From Clostridia bacterium UC5.1-1D2 (lineage in GTDB: Bacteria > Bacillota > Clostridia > Lachnospirales > Lachnospiraceae): a stretch of 64,000 nt of DNA. The stretch spans positions 58,971-122,970 of the forward strand of contig BBZN01000013.1 in assembly GCA_001304855.1 (NCBI GenBank). The letters are read 5' to 3'. This document shows, piece after piece, positions 18,072 through 26,218 of this stretch (the stretch's first letter is position 1; every line of letters begins with the position of its first letter). The position numbers were made by a program, and so were the translations under genes. The notes under the pieces were generated by a model. That model worked only from the letters and a program-made list of their open reading frames with translations, was not told the origin of the DNA and did no database searches.

Positions 18072-18290
18072 ATGTCTAAAGCAGATGTAATTGAAATTGA
18101 AGGAATCGTAATTGAAAAATTACCCAATGCCATGTTTCAGGTAGAACTGGAGAACGGCCATCAGGTACTGGCACATATCAGCGGAAAGCTTCGTATGAAC
18201 TATATCCGTATTCTGCCGGGAGATAAAGTTACAATTGAACTGTCCCCATATGATTTGTCCAAGGGAAGAATTATCTGGAGAGACAAATAA
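18072..18290 (+). CDS. infA: Translation initiation factor IF-1
   Basis: IF-1 blocks the A site during initiation. The intact 72-residue OB fold reads [53 protein letters not shown] and ends [11 protein letters not shown], a standard match. TAGGAGG precedes it, 13 nt after the KOW gene. It is probably the last gene before a new promoter at 18409, so the rest of the alpha operon can be expressed separately. Confidence 0.97.
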   Translation: MSKADVIEIEGIVIEKLPNAMFQVELENGHQVLAHISGKLRMNYIRILPGDKVTIELSPYDLSKGRIIWRDK

Positions 18291-18408
18291 AATGCTTCCC
18301 GGAAGCAGGCGGCTCAAAGGCAGCCGAAGGCCGGGCCGGCGATTCCGGCGGGCACATTGGAGCGGTATAGCGGCGCCTCTGGGAAGAGAAAAATATACCA
18401 AAAAGTGC

Positions 18409-18437
18409 TTGCATTAATCGAATTTATTTGATATAAT
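18409..18437 (+). promoter_or_regulatory. Promoter before rpmJ (alpha operon)
   Basis: TTGCAT (18409-18414), 17-bp spacer, TATAAT (18432-18437). It lies 40 nt before the rpmJ start in the 187-nt infA-rpmJ gap and divides the superoperon into two transcription units. Confidence 0.8.
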
Positions 18438-18477
18438 ACTTTGGCAACTTTGTTGGTCTATAGAAAGGAGAATTACT

Positions 18478-18591
18478 GTGAAGGTTAGATCATCCGTTAA
18501 GCCGATCTGCGAAAAATGCAAGATCATTAAGAGAAAAGGCAGTATCAGAGTAATTTGCGAAAATCCAAAGCATAAACAGAGACAAGGTTAA
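18478..18591 (+). CDS. rpmJ: 50S ribosomal protein L36
   Basis: bL36 is a 37-residue zinc-ribbon protein of the large subunit. GTG 18478 follows AAAGGAG and gives [37 protein letters not shown]. The metal ligands are the C-x2-C pair, then a Cys and a His (CKIIKRKG... VICENPKH). It is short enough to be missed by ORF length filters. This is the zinc-containing form, with no sign here of the zinc-free paralogue. rpsM follows after 26 nt. Confidence 0.95.
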   Translation: MKVRSSVKPICEKCKIIKRKGSIRVICENPKHKQRQG

Positions 18592-18617
18592 TTAAAATTA
18601 GGAGGTGTAATACACAC

Positions 18618-18986
18618 ATGGCTCGTATTTCAGGTGTTGACTTACCAAGAGAGAAACGTGTTGAGATCGGTCTTACTTACATCTACGGAATCGGTAGAAC
18701 AAGTTCCAACCGTATCTTGGCAGAGGCTGGCGTTAACCCAGACACTCGTGTTAAGGATTTAACCGATGATGAGGTAAAGAAGCTGGCTACCATTATTGCT
18801 GACTCTCAGACAGTGGAAGGTGATCTTCGTAGAGAGATTGCTATGAACATTAAGAGACTTCAGGAGATTGGATGCTACAGAGGTATCCGTCACAGAAAGA
18901 GCCTGCCGGTTCGTGGTCAGAAGACAAAGACCAATGCAAGAACCTGCAAGGGCCCGAGAAAGACAGTAGCAAATAAGAAGAAATAG
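18618..18986 (+). CDS. rpsM: 30S ribosomal protein S13
   Basis: uS13 is a head protein that forms intersubunit bridges and contacts P-site tRNA. Intact 122 residues: [34 protein letters not shown], and the C-terminal tail [43 protein letters not shown] precedes it. A 183-nt spacer with a CUAAG-type hairpin separates it from rpsK, where relatives usually have only a short gap. Confidence 0.97.
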   Translation: MARISGVDLPREKRVEIGLTYIYGIGRTSSNRILAEAGVNPDTRVKDLTDDEVKKLATIIADSQTVEGDLRREIAMNIKRLQEIGCYRGIRHRKSLPVRGQKTKTNARTCKGPRKTVANKKK

Positions 18987-18993
18987 GCAGTAA

Positions 18994-19025
18994 GCGCTTA
19001 GTGAGGTTTCTCACGGACTTAGTGC
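18994..19025 (-). repeat. CUAAG-type hairpin D, reversed (rpsM-rpsK spacer)
   Basis: On the plus strand GCGCT pairs with AGTGC and, inside, GTGAG pairs with CTCAC around GTTT. The reverse complement starts GCACTAAGTCCGTGA and ends CCTCACTAAGCGC, which matches hairpins A to C. The element therefore occurs in both orientations. Confidence 0.55.
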
Positions 19026-19169
19026 AAAAGCCGTTCTGTGAACTTGGCGGAGTATTTTTCGCCTGGTGAAAAGAACTTCATTTTGAAACACGGTAACAGA
19101 ATTCGATTTACATGTTTTAAAAACAGGAAGAGCGAATTCAAGAAAATGAGAAAGTAGGTTAGTTTAAAA

Positions 19170-19572
19170 ATGGCTAAAAAAGTGTCCACGACTAAAAAAA
19201 GTTACAAAAAAGCGTGTGAAGAAAAACGTTGAACGCGGACAGGCACATATCCAGTCATCTTTTAATAACACAATTGTTACATTAACTGATGCACAGGGTA
19301 ATGCTTTATCTTGGGCAAGTGCCGGTGGTCTGGGATTTAGAGGTTCAAGGAAATCTACTCCTTATGCAGCTCAGATGGCAGCAGAAACTGCTACGAAAGC
19401 AGCTCTTGTACATGGCTTGAAGTCTGTAGATGTAATGGTTAAGGGTCCTGGTTCAGGACGTGAGGCGGCTATACGTGCCCTTCAGGCATGCGGACTGGAA
19501 GTAACAAGCATTAAGGACGTAACACCAGTACCACATAACGGATGCCGTCCACCAAAGCGTAGAAGAGTCTGA
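19170..19572 (+). CDS. rpsK: 30S ribosomal protein S11 (one frame break)
   Basis: uS11 lies in the platform near the mRNA exit. The N-terminus [10 protein letters not shown] starts at 19170. One extra A in a run of seven near 19200 breaks the frame; with six A it reads [36 protein letters not shown]. The core [26 protein letters not shown] and the end [18 protein letters not shown] are standard. Corrected length is 133 residues. The start has only a weak ribosome binding site (AAGTAGG), unlike its neighbours. Confidence 0.9.
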
Positions 19573-19598
19573 TTCATCTTAATTAGGAGGTAAATAAA

Positions 19599-20192
19599 GT
19601 GGCAGTAGATAGAGTTCCTGTTCTTAAAAGATGTAGATCCCTTGGTTTGGATCCAATTTATTTAGGAATTGATAAGAAGTCAAACAGAGAATCCAAGAGA
19701 ACAAATAAAAAATTAAGTGAGTATGGCATGCAGCTTAGAGAGAAGCAGAAAGCCAAATTCATTTACGGCGTGTTAGAGAAACCTTTCCGTAACTACTATG
19801 CGAAGGCATCCAAGATGAACGGTATGGTAGGTACCAACCTGATGATCCTGTTAGAGTGCAGGCTGGACAACGTTCTGTTCCGCATGGGATTAGGACGCAC
19901 CCGCAAGGAGACGCGCCAGATCGTTGACCACAAGCATGTTCTGGTTAACGGCAAGCCGGTTAATATCCCATCTTACCGCGTTAAGGCCGGAGATGTGATT
20001 GAGATCAAAGAAAAGTACAAATCAGCTCAGAGATATAAAGATATCCTGGAGGTAACTGCAGGCCGTCTTACTCCGGCATGGCTGGAAGTAGACCAGGAGA
20101 ATCTGCGCGGTACCGTTAAGGAACTGCCCACCAGAGATGAGATTGATGTTCCGGTAAATGAAATGCTTATCGTCGAGTTGTATTCCAAGTAA
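19599..20192 (+). CDS. rpsD: 30S ribosomal protein S4
   Basis: uS4 nucleates 30S assembly and, in E. coli, represses the alpha operon through an RNA pseudoknot. GTG 19599 follows TTAGGAGG. The frame of 197 residues is intact with the S4 RNA-binding domain (RLDNVLFRMGLGRTRKETRQIVDHKHVLVNGKPVNIPSYRVKAGD). The N-terminal part begins MAVDRVPVLKRCRSLGLDP, without the N-terminal zinc cysteines found in some S4 proteins. A large hairpin (20212-20250) follows before rpoA. Confidence 0.96.
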   Translation: MAVDRVPVLKRCRSLGLDPIYLGIDKKSNRESKRTNKKLSEYGMQLREKQKAKFIYGVLEKPFRNYYAKASKMNGMVGTNLMILLECRLDNVLFRMGLGRTRKETRQIVDHKHVLVNGKPVNIPSYRVKAGDVIEIKEKYKSAQRYKDILEVTAGRLTPAWLEVDQENLRGTVKELPTRDEIDVPVNEMLIVELYSK

Positions 20193-20211
20193 TCTATAAG
20201 CTATTACAGAT

Positions 20212-20250
20212 GATGCAGGCCTGCTCTTTATAGGGCAGGCAAACTGCATC
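20212..20250 (+). other. Long hairpin in the rpsD-rpoA spacer
   Basis: GATGCAG (20212-20218) pairs with CTGCATC (20244-20250), and GCCTGCTCT pairs with AGGGCAGGC with one G-U, around a TTAT loop and one AAA bulge; 16 pairs in all. No U-tract follows, so it is not an ordinary terminator. It could slow or tune read-through into rpoA. Confidence 0.6.
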
Positions 20251-20306
20251 ACTTGGCTTATATATCCCTCGAGATTTAATAGAAACCCAAAAAGGAGGGG
20301 CTATTA

Positions 20307-21268
20307 GTGTTCGATTTTGAAAAACCAAATATTGAAATCGCAGAGATTTCAGAAGACAAGAGATACGGCAAGTTTGTAGTTGAACCACTTGAGAGAGGTT
20401 ACGGCACTACACTGGGCAATTCCTTAAGAAGAATTATGCTTTCTTCTTTACCCGGAGCCGCAGTGAGTCAGGTAAAAATCGATGGCGTTTTGCATGAGTT
20501 CAGTTCGATTCCTGGTGTTAAGGAAGATGTAACTGAAATTATTATGAACATCAAAAGCTTAGCGATCAAGAACAGCAGCGATACAGATGAGCCAAGGTTG
20601 CATACATTGAGCATGAGGGCGAAGGCGTGATTACGGCAGCCGATATTCAGGCGGACGCCGATATCGAGATTATGAATCCCGACCAGATTATCGCTACCTT
20701 AAGCGGCGGCGCTGACAGCAAGTTCTATATGGAGCTTACGATTACCAAAGGCCGCGGTTACATCAGTGCAGATAAGAATAAAAACGATGATCTGCCTATC
20801 GGCGTTATCGCAGTTGATTCTATTTACACACCGGTGGAGCGTGTTAATATGGCTGTCACCAACACCCGTGTTGGACAGCAGACAGATTTTGATAAACTGA
20901 CACTTGAGATTTATACCAACGGCACACTGGCTCCCGACGAGGCGGTCAGTCTGGCGGCCAAGGTATTGAGTGAGCATTTGAATCTGTTCATTGATCTTTC
21001 CGAAAATGCCAAAACTGCAGAAATTATGGTGGAGAAGGAAGACAATGAGAAGGAAAAAGTGCTGGAGATGAACATTGACGAGCTGGAACTGTCTGTTCGC
21101 TCTTACAACTGTCTGAAGAGAGCCGGAATCAATACCGTGGAGGAACTTTGCAACAGAACCTCCGAGGATATGATGAAGGTTCGCAACCTGGGCCGCAAGT
21201 CCTTAGAGGAAGTGCTGGCTAAGTTAAAAGAATTAGGTTTGCAGTTAAACCCAAGTGATGAAGCTTAA
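20307..21268 (+). CDS. rpoA: RNA polymerase alpha subunit (one frame break)
   Basis: Alpha scaffolds RNA polymerase assembly and contacts activators and UP elements. GTG 20307 follows AAAGGAGGGG and gives [53 protein letters not shown], the N-terminal dimerisation domain. One G is missing near 20597; CCAAGGGTTGC restores [20 protein letters not shown]. The C-terminal DNA-binding domain ([47 protein letters not shown]) is complete. Restored length is 320 residues. Confidence 0.94.
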
Positions 21269-21296
21269 GGGAGAACCGTTCCCTTTCAAACACCCG

Positions 21297-21321
21297 GTCA
21301 GTAAGTCCAAGGATGCGTGAC
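21297..21321 (+). repeat. GUAAG-loop hairpin F (rpoA-rplQ spacer)
   Basis: GTCA (21297-21300) pairs with TGAC (21318-21321) around a 17-nt loop starting GTAAG and ending GCG. It aligns with hairpin G 63 nt downstream; the second stem pair changes from T-A to C-G with pairing kept. Confidence 0.5.
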
Positions 21322-21359
21322 TGAGGGAGCCAAAAGAGCAAGCGGGGTACAATGCCGGA

Positions 21360-21384
21360 GCCAGTAAGACCGATGGAGCGTGGC
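21360..21384 (+). repeat. GUAAG-loop hairpin G (rpoA-rplQ spacer)
   Basis: GCCA (21360-21363) pairs with TGGC (21381-21384) around a 17-nt loop starting GTAAG and ending GCG, 12 of 17 loop bases identical to hairpin F. Confidence 0.5.
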
Positions 21385-21417
21385 GATGGTGTTCCGCAAT
21401 AATGGAGGAATAATACA

Positions 21418-21954
21418 ATGGCAGGATATAGAAAATTAGGAAGAACTTCCGATCAGAGAAAGGCTTTAATCAGAAGCCAGGTAACCGCACTGTTATATCA
21501 TGGTCACATCAGAACAACTGAGACCAGAGCAAAGGAAATCCGCAAGGTTGCAGAGGGCTTAATTGCTATGGCAGTTAAGGAGAGAGACAACTACGAGACG
21601 GTTAAGGTTACTGCCAAGGTTGCCCGCAAGGACAAAGACGGCAAGAGAGTTAAGGAAGTTGTCGACGGCAAGAGGGTTACCGTATACGATGAGGTTGAGA
21701 AGGAAATCAAAAAGGATCTTCCATCCAGACTTCATGCAAGAAGACAGATGTTAAAGGTTCTCTACGGAGTGACTGAGGTTCCGACCCAGGCTGCCGGAAG
21801 AAAGAGAAACACCAAGTCTGTTGATCTGGTTGCCAAAATTTTTGATGAAGTTGCTCCAAAGTATGCCGGACGTAACGGTGGTTACACCAGAATCGTTAAG
21901 ATCGGACAGCGCAAGGGCGACGCTGCTATGGAAGTTCTGATTGAGTTAGTATAA
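21418..21954 (+). CDS. rplQ: 50S ribosomal protein L17 with an internal insertion
   Basis: bL17 lies near the tunnel exit. The N-terminus MAGYRKLGRTSDQRKALIRSQVTALLYHGHIRTTETRAKEIRKVAEGLI and the C-terminus YTRIVKIGQRKGDAAMEVLIELV are standard. The total of 178 residues exceeds the usual 115-130. The extra length is a charged segment at about residues 60-100 (KVARKDKDGKRVKEVVDGKRVTVYDEVEKEIKKD). The frame is unbroken, so the insertion is real. ATGGAGGAATAATACA precedes the start. A strong terminator follows. Confidence 0.95.
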   Translation: MAGYRKLGRTSDQRKALIRSQVTALLYHGHIRTTETRAKEIRKVAEGLIAMAVKERDNYETVKVTAKVARKDKDGKRVKEVVDGKRVTVYDEVEKEIKKDLPSRLHARRQMLKVLYGVTEVPTQAAGRKRNTKSVDLVAKIFDEVAPKYAGRNGGYTRIVKIGQRKGDAAMEVLIELV

Positions 21955-21979
21955 ATTCAAGAGGTAAAGCCAAATTAGG

Positions 21980-22015
21980 GCTGTAGATGCGGAAGATGCA
22001 TCTGCAGCTTTTTTT
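21980..22015 (+). terminator. Terminator of the alpha operon
   Basis: GCTGTAGATGC (21980-21990) pairs with GCATCTGCAGC (21998-22008) with one G-U, followed by seven T. It ends the superoperon after rplQ. Confidence 0.9.
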
Positions 22016-22088
22016 CGGTTTTTTCTCCCCCTTCTTTAATTTCGTCAGACTTCGTTAAATTAAGGAATTATCGCAAGAATATCGTAAG

Positions 22089-22118
22089 TTGACGGAAAAC
22101 TGGCTTCTGGGCTATAAT
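22089..22118 (+). promoter_or_regulatory. Promoter for the 22.2-kb cell-wall-binding protein
   Basis: TTGACG (22089-22094), 18-bp spacer, TATAAT (22113-22118), about 55 bp before the start codon. Confidence 0.75.
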
Positions 22119-22173
22119 AAAAACAGGAAAGAACGGATTTGGGGGATACCCTTTTTGGAGGAGGTTGAGATTA

Positions 22174-23412
22174 ATGAGAAGCGCGAAGAGAATACTATGT
22201 ATGGCTTTGGCTGCAGGCATGCTGGTCACCGGGATGCCGATCCAGTCCATCGCGGCAGATTATAAGTATATTACCAGCATTTCCCTGAAAGTGGACATTG
22301 ACCTGGACAGCGGAGATGAAGTGAACAAGGGGGACAGCCTGGGGAAGGAATCCGGCGACAGCGGAAGCAAGGTTTATACTACCAGCAGCAAGTACCGGGT
22401 AGTGGAAGCCGAGTGGACCAATGACAAGGAGGTGTCCGTGGGAGATACCCCTAAGATCACGGTGATTCTGGAGGCTGACGACACAGGAAGCACCGAGTAC
22501 CGGTTCAGAAGCAGCTACAGTTCCAGCAATGTAAATATCAGCGGAGGAACCTTTGTATCGGCCAGCCGCACCGGCGGCGATCTGAAAGTGACGCTGAAAG
22601 CCAACGGCATCAAGGGCACCTACGACGCTCCGGAGGATGCAGAGTGGGGCAGCGGCAAGGGAAAGGCCACCTGGGAAAAGGGGGAAAGCAGTACCAATTA
22701 CTTTGACGTGTACCTGTACCGGGGTAATTCCGTTGTAAAGAAGCTGGAAGATTATAACGGCACCTCCTACAATTTTTACCCCTATATGACAAAGGAAGGG
22801 GACTATTCCTTCAAGGTGAGGACAGTGCCCCACACAGATGACCAGAAGCGTTACGGGAAGAAAAGCGACTGGACAGAGTCGGACAGCAAATACATTGACG
22901 AGGACGAGGTATCCGACGGCACAGGACAGGACAACGGCGGAGGAACTACGGCCAGCGGCGGAACTACAGATGTGGGCTGGCGCAAGGATGGGGATTATTG
23001 GTATTTCCGCTATCCCGACGGCAACTATCAGAAGGCGGGCTGGCTCCGCTGGAACGACAAATGGTATCTCTTTGACTCCCAGGGAAGAATGCTCACAGGC
23101 TGGCAGCAGACAGGCGACCAGTGGTACTATATGGGCGAGAGCGGAGACATGAAGACCGGCTGGGTTAAGAACAACAACCTCTGGTATTACCTGAATCCCA
23201 ATAACGGAGGCCCTGAGGGAGCTATGGTCAAGAACTGCTGGCTGACGATAAATGGAAAGACTTATTTTATGAATGCAAGCGGCGCCATGGTGGAAGGCTG
23301 GTACAAGGTGGAGAATAATTTCTATTATTTCTATCCCGGAGACGGTTCAAAGGCGGTGAATACTGCAGTGGACGGATTTGTATTGGATGCAAACGGGGTT
23401 TGGGTGCATTAA
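22174..23412 (+). CDS. Secreted protein with C-terminal cell-wall-binding repeats
   Basis: A 412-residue exported protein. ATG 22174 lies behind GGAGGAGG and gives a signal peptide (MRSAKRILCMALAAGMLVTG) cut near SIAADY. Residues about 30-250 form an all-beta-looking region with no motif I recognise (YRFRSSYSSSNVNISGG, FDVYLYRGNSVVKKLEDYNG). A low-complexity Gly/Thr linker then leads to about five cell-wall-binding repeats (DYWYFRYPDGNYQKAGW, KWYLFDSQGRMLTGW, QWYYMGESGDMKTGW). The gene is monocistronic, with its own promoter and terminator. It is inserted between rplQ and ecfA1, genes often adjacent in Firmicutes. Confidence 0.85.
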   Translation: MRSAKRILCMALAAGMLVTGMPIQSIAADYKYITSISLKVDIDLDSGDEVNKGDSLGKESGDSGSKVYTTSSKYRVVEAEWTNDKEVSVGDTPKITVILEADDTGSTEYRFRSSYSSSNVNISGGTFVSASRTGGDLKVTLKANGIKGTYDAPEDAEWGSGKGKATWEKGESSTNYFDVYLYRGNSVVKKLEDYNGTSYNFYPYMTKEGDYSFKVRTVPHTDDQKRYGKKSDWTESDSKYIDEDEVSDGTGQDNGGGTTASGGTTDVGWRKDGDYWYFRYPDGNYQKAGWLRWNDKWYLFDSQGRMLTGWQQTGDQWYYMGESGDMKTGWVKNNNLWYYLNPNNGGPEGAMVKNCWLTINGKTYFMNASGAMVEGWYKVENNFYYFYPGDGSKAVNTAVDGFVLDANGVWVH

Positions 23413-23427
23413 TAAATATGGAAGAGG

Positions 23428-23463
23428 ACAGGAGCTCCGGAAGGGTCTGGGGCTCCTGTTTTT
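23428..23463 (+). terminator. Terminator after the 22.2-kb surface protein
   Basis: ACAGGAGCTCC (23428-23438) pairs with GGGGCTCCTGT (23449-23459) with one G-U; five T follow. Confidence 0.85.
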
Positions 23464-23474
23464 AGTCTGTTCTA

Positions 23475-23503
23475 TTGACTTCTATAGTATTTTCATCTAC
23501 AAT
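23475..23503 (+). promoter_or_regulatory. Promoter for ecfA1-ecfA2-ecfT-truA
   Basis: TTGACT (23475-23480), 17-bp spacer, TACAAT (23498-23503). The leader of about 95 nt contains two hairpins, GCGGG/CCCGC (23515-23533) and CCGGC/GCCGG (23543-23581), but nothing I can match to a known riboswitch. Confidence 0.7.
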
Positions 23504-23604
23504 GTAAAAACGTAGCGGGTGAAGGAAGCCCGCGCTGTGAATCCGGCTGAAAGAAAGCCTCCATCTGCCTGGCAGAGCCGGTGGAAATGAATGTGAGGAA
23601 ATAT

Positions 23605-24501
23605 ATGGGAATTATAAAAGCGGCCAGACTGGTATTTGAGTATATCAGGCGGGATGAGGAAGAGAATATAGAGGAAGTAAACCGGGCCATTGACGGCCTG
23701 GATTTGGAAATTGAAAAGGGAGATTTTGTGGCTGTGCTGGGCCACAACGGATCGGGGAAATCCACCTTCGCCAAGCACATCAACGGTTTGCTCATGCCTA
23801 CGGAGGGCACAGTCTGGGTGGGAGATATGGACACCAGGGATGAGGAGCATATCTGGGATGTGCGCAAGACCGCCGGAATGGTTTTTCAGAATCCGGATAA
23901 CCAGATTATCGGCAATATTGTTGAGGAAGACGTAGGCTTTGGCCCCGAGAATATCGGAGTTCCCACAGAGGAGATATGGAAGCGGGTGGACGAGAGCCTG
24001 AAAGCCGTGGGGATGGCGGCCTATCGTCTCCAGTCCCCCAACAAGCTGTCCGGCGGTCAGAAACAGCGGGTGGCCATAGCAGGAGTTATGGCCATGAAGC
24101 CGGAGTGTATTATTCTGGACGAGCCTACAGCCATGCTGGATCCCAATGGGCGCAAGGAGGTAATAAGAACCATCCATGAGCTGAACCGGGCGGAAGGCAT
24201 AACGGTCCTTCTGATTACACATTATATGGAGGAAGCCGTGGAGGCGGACCGTATTGTTGTGATGGACGGGGGCAAGGCAGTGATGGACGGGAAGCCCAGG
24301 GAGATATTTTCAAAAGTCACGGAATTGAAAAGCCATGGTTTGGATGTGCCGCAGGTTACTGAGCTGGCATTTGAACTTAAGGAGGCTGGAATGCCCTTGC
24401 CTGACGGAATTTTAAGCAGAGAAGAGCTTGTGAGGGAGCTGTTGCCGCTACTGAAATTAGAAGGCGGGAGAGGCGCTGAAGGAGATAAGGAATGTCAATA
24501 A
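23605..24501 (+). CDS. ecfA1: ECF transporter ATPase EcfA1
   Basis: One of two ATPases powering energy-coupling-factor vitamin uptake, at the cytoplasmic face of the membrane. Walker A is GHNGSGKST, the ABC signature [13 protein letters not shown] and Walker B CIILDEP; H-loop TH. ATG 23605 ([21 protein letters not shown]) with TGAGGA just upstream is preferred; in-frame alternatives at 23587 (ATG) and 23593 (GTG) would add a few residues. The gene overlaps ecfA2 by 10 bp. No substrate-binding S component is nearby, as is usual for group II modules that serve many S proteins. Confidence 0.93.
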   Translation: MGIIKAARLVFEYIRRDEEENIEEVNRAIDGLDLEIEKGDFVAVLGHNGSGKSTFAKHINGLLMPTEGTVWVGDMDTRDEEHIWDVRKTAGMVFQNPDNQIIGNIVEEDVGFGPENIGVPTEEIWKRVDESLKAVGMAAYRLQSPNKLSGGQKQRVAIAGVMAMKPECIILDEPTAMLDPNGRKEVIRTIHELNRAEGITVLLITHYMEEAVEADRIVVMDGGKAVMDGKPREIFSKVTELKSHGLDVPQVTELAFELKEAGMPLPDGILSREELVRELLPLLKLEGGRGAEGDKECQ

Positions 24502-25361
24502 AAGCAGTGGATTTAAATTGCATATACGGAGGCGGGACTGCCTTTGAGCACCATGCGCTGTTCGATGTTAACCTGGAGATCCAGAACGGGGAATTTATCG
24601 GCTTAATCGGGCATACGGGTTCCGGAAAGTCCACATTGATCCAGCACTTTAACGGACTCATAAAGGCCAATGCGGGAGAGCTTTATTATAACGGAGAAAA
24701 TATCTACAGTGACGGTTATGACATGAGAAAACTGAGGAGCCAGGTAGGGCTGGTGTTCCAGTACCCCGAGCACCAGCTTTTTGAGGTGGATGTACTTACG
24801 GATGTAAGTTTCGGACCCAAAAACCAGGGCCTGGGGAAGGAAGAGGCAGAGGAGCGGGCCAAAAAGGCGCTGGAGCTGGTAGGGCTGGACTCGTCCTATT
24901 ATAAACAGTCTCCTTTTGAACTGTCCGGCGGCCAGAAGCGCCGGGTGGCCATTGCAGGCGTTCTGGCTATGGAGCCGGAGGTTCTGATTCTGGACGAGCC
25001 CACTGCCGGCCTGGATCCCAGAGGGAGGGATGAAATTCTGGAACAGATCAACCGCCTCCACAAAGAACGGAATATGACCATTATTCTGGTATCTCACAGC
25101 ATGGAGGATGTAGCCAGGTATGCCGGCCGGTTGATCGTGATGAATCATGGGCAGAAGGTTTATGACGGCGCGCCCAAGGAAGTGTTTCGCCACTATAAGG
25201 AGCTGGAGACAATGGGGCTTGCAGCGCCTCAGATTACCTACCTGGTCCATGATTTGCGGGAGGCCGGGGCGGACATAGACGATAATATTACTACAGTGGA
25301 TGAGGCCCGGGAGGCTATTCTGGCGCTGTGGCAAAAGCTTAAGGGAAGGCAGCAGGGATAG
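24492..25361 (+). CDS. ecfA2: ECF transporter ATPase EcfA2
   Basis: Second ATPase of the ECF module, 289 residues, intact. It has Walker [11 protein letters not shown]-loop [23 protein letters not shown], signature [13 protein letters not shown] and Walker [16 protein letters not shown]. The start [23 protein letters not shown] overlaps the end of ecfA1, and ecfT begins 2 nt after its stop. The three genes should thus be made in fixed ratio. EcfA1 and EcfA2 form a heterodimer in related Firmicutes. Confidence 0.95.
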   Translation: MSIKAVDLNCIYGGGTAFEHHALFDVNLEIQNGEFIGLIGHTGSGKSTLIQHFNGLIKANAGELYYNGENIYSDGYDMRKLRSQVGLVFQYPEHQLFEVDVLTDVSFGPKNQGLGKEEAEERAKKALELVGLDSSYYKQSPFELSGGQKRRVAIAGVLAMEPEVLILDEPTAGLDPRGRDEILEQINRLHKERNMTIILVSHSMEDVARYAGRLIVMNHGQKVYDGAPKEVFRHYKELETMGLAAPQITYLVHDLREAGADIDDNITTVDEAREAILALWQKLKGRQQG

Positions 25362-25363
25362 AA

Positions 25364-26164
25364 ATGTTTAGAGAGATTACATTGGGACAGTATTACCCGG
25401 CCCAGTCGGTGGTTCATCATCTGGACCCCAGGACGAAGCTGTTTGGAACTATGGTATTTATTGCGTCCTTGTTTATAGCAGATAATATATGGGGCTATGC
25501 CATTGCCACAGTGGTATTGGCGGCCGTTATTAAAATTACAAAGGTTCCCTTCCGTTTTATCGTCAGGGGACTGAAAGCCATTATGATACTTTTGCTGATC
25601 AGCGTCAGCTTTAATCTGTTTCTCACAGACGGACAGGTAATTGCTAAGCTCTGGATTTTTAAGATTACCGTGGAAGGCGTGCGCCTGGCTGTATTTATGG
25701 GAATCCGCCTGGTATATCTTGTAGTGGGATCTTCCATCATGACTCTGACCACCACGCCCAACCAGCTCACGGACGGCCTGGAAAAGGGATTGGGCTTTCT
25801 GAAGCGTTTTAAGGTGCCGGTCCACGAGGTTTCTATGATGATGTCCATTGCCCTCAGGTTTATCCCGATTCTTGTGGAGGAGACGGACAAGATTATGAAG
25901 GCTCAGACTGCAAGAGGGGCCGACTTTGAGACTGGGGGACTGATTCAGAAGGCGAAGGCTTTAGTGCCCCTTCTGGTGCCTCTGTTTGTCTCGGCTTTCC
26001 GCAGGGCCACCGACCTGGCTATGGCTATGGAGGCCCGCTGCTACAGAGGAGGAGAGGGACGCACTAAGATGAAGCCTTTGAAGTACAGTCAGGCGGATCA
26101 TGACGCCTATATGCTGACGGCCCTTTACTTTGTGGTAATGATTGCAGCCAAAGTATACCTGTAG
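25364..26164 (+). CDS. ecfT: ECF transporter transmembrane protein EcfT
   Basis: Membrane scaffold that couples the ATPases to S components. It has 266 residues with about five hydrophobic segments, for example LFGTMVFIASLFIADNIWGYAIATVVLA, FIVRGLKAIMILLLISVSFNLFL and YFVVMIAAKVYL. The two Ala-Arg-Gly coupling motifs are visible as TARGAD and MEARCYRGG. It begins 2 nt after ecfA2 and ends 54 nt before truA. Confidence 0.94.
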   Translation: MFREITLGQYYPAQSVVHHLDPRTKLFGTMVFIASLFIADNIWGYAIATVVLAAVIKITKVPFRFIVRGLKAIMILLLISVSFNLFLTDGQVIAKLWIFKITVEGVRLAVFMGIRLVYLVVGSSIMTLTTTPNQLTDGLEKGLGFLKRFKVPVHEVSMMMSIALRFIPILVEETDKIMKAQTARGADFETGGLIQKAKALVPLLVPLFVSAFRRATDLAMAMEARCYRGGEGRTKMKPLKYSQADHDAYMLTALYFVVMIAAKVYL

Positions 26165-26218
26165 TCCCAGCTTTTGGCAGGGAGCGAAGGAATCCCGGCC
26201 ATATAACAGGAGAGCCCA

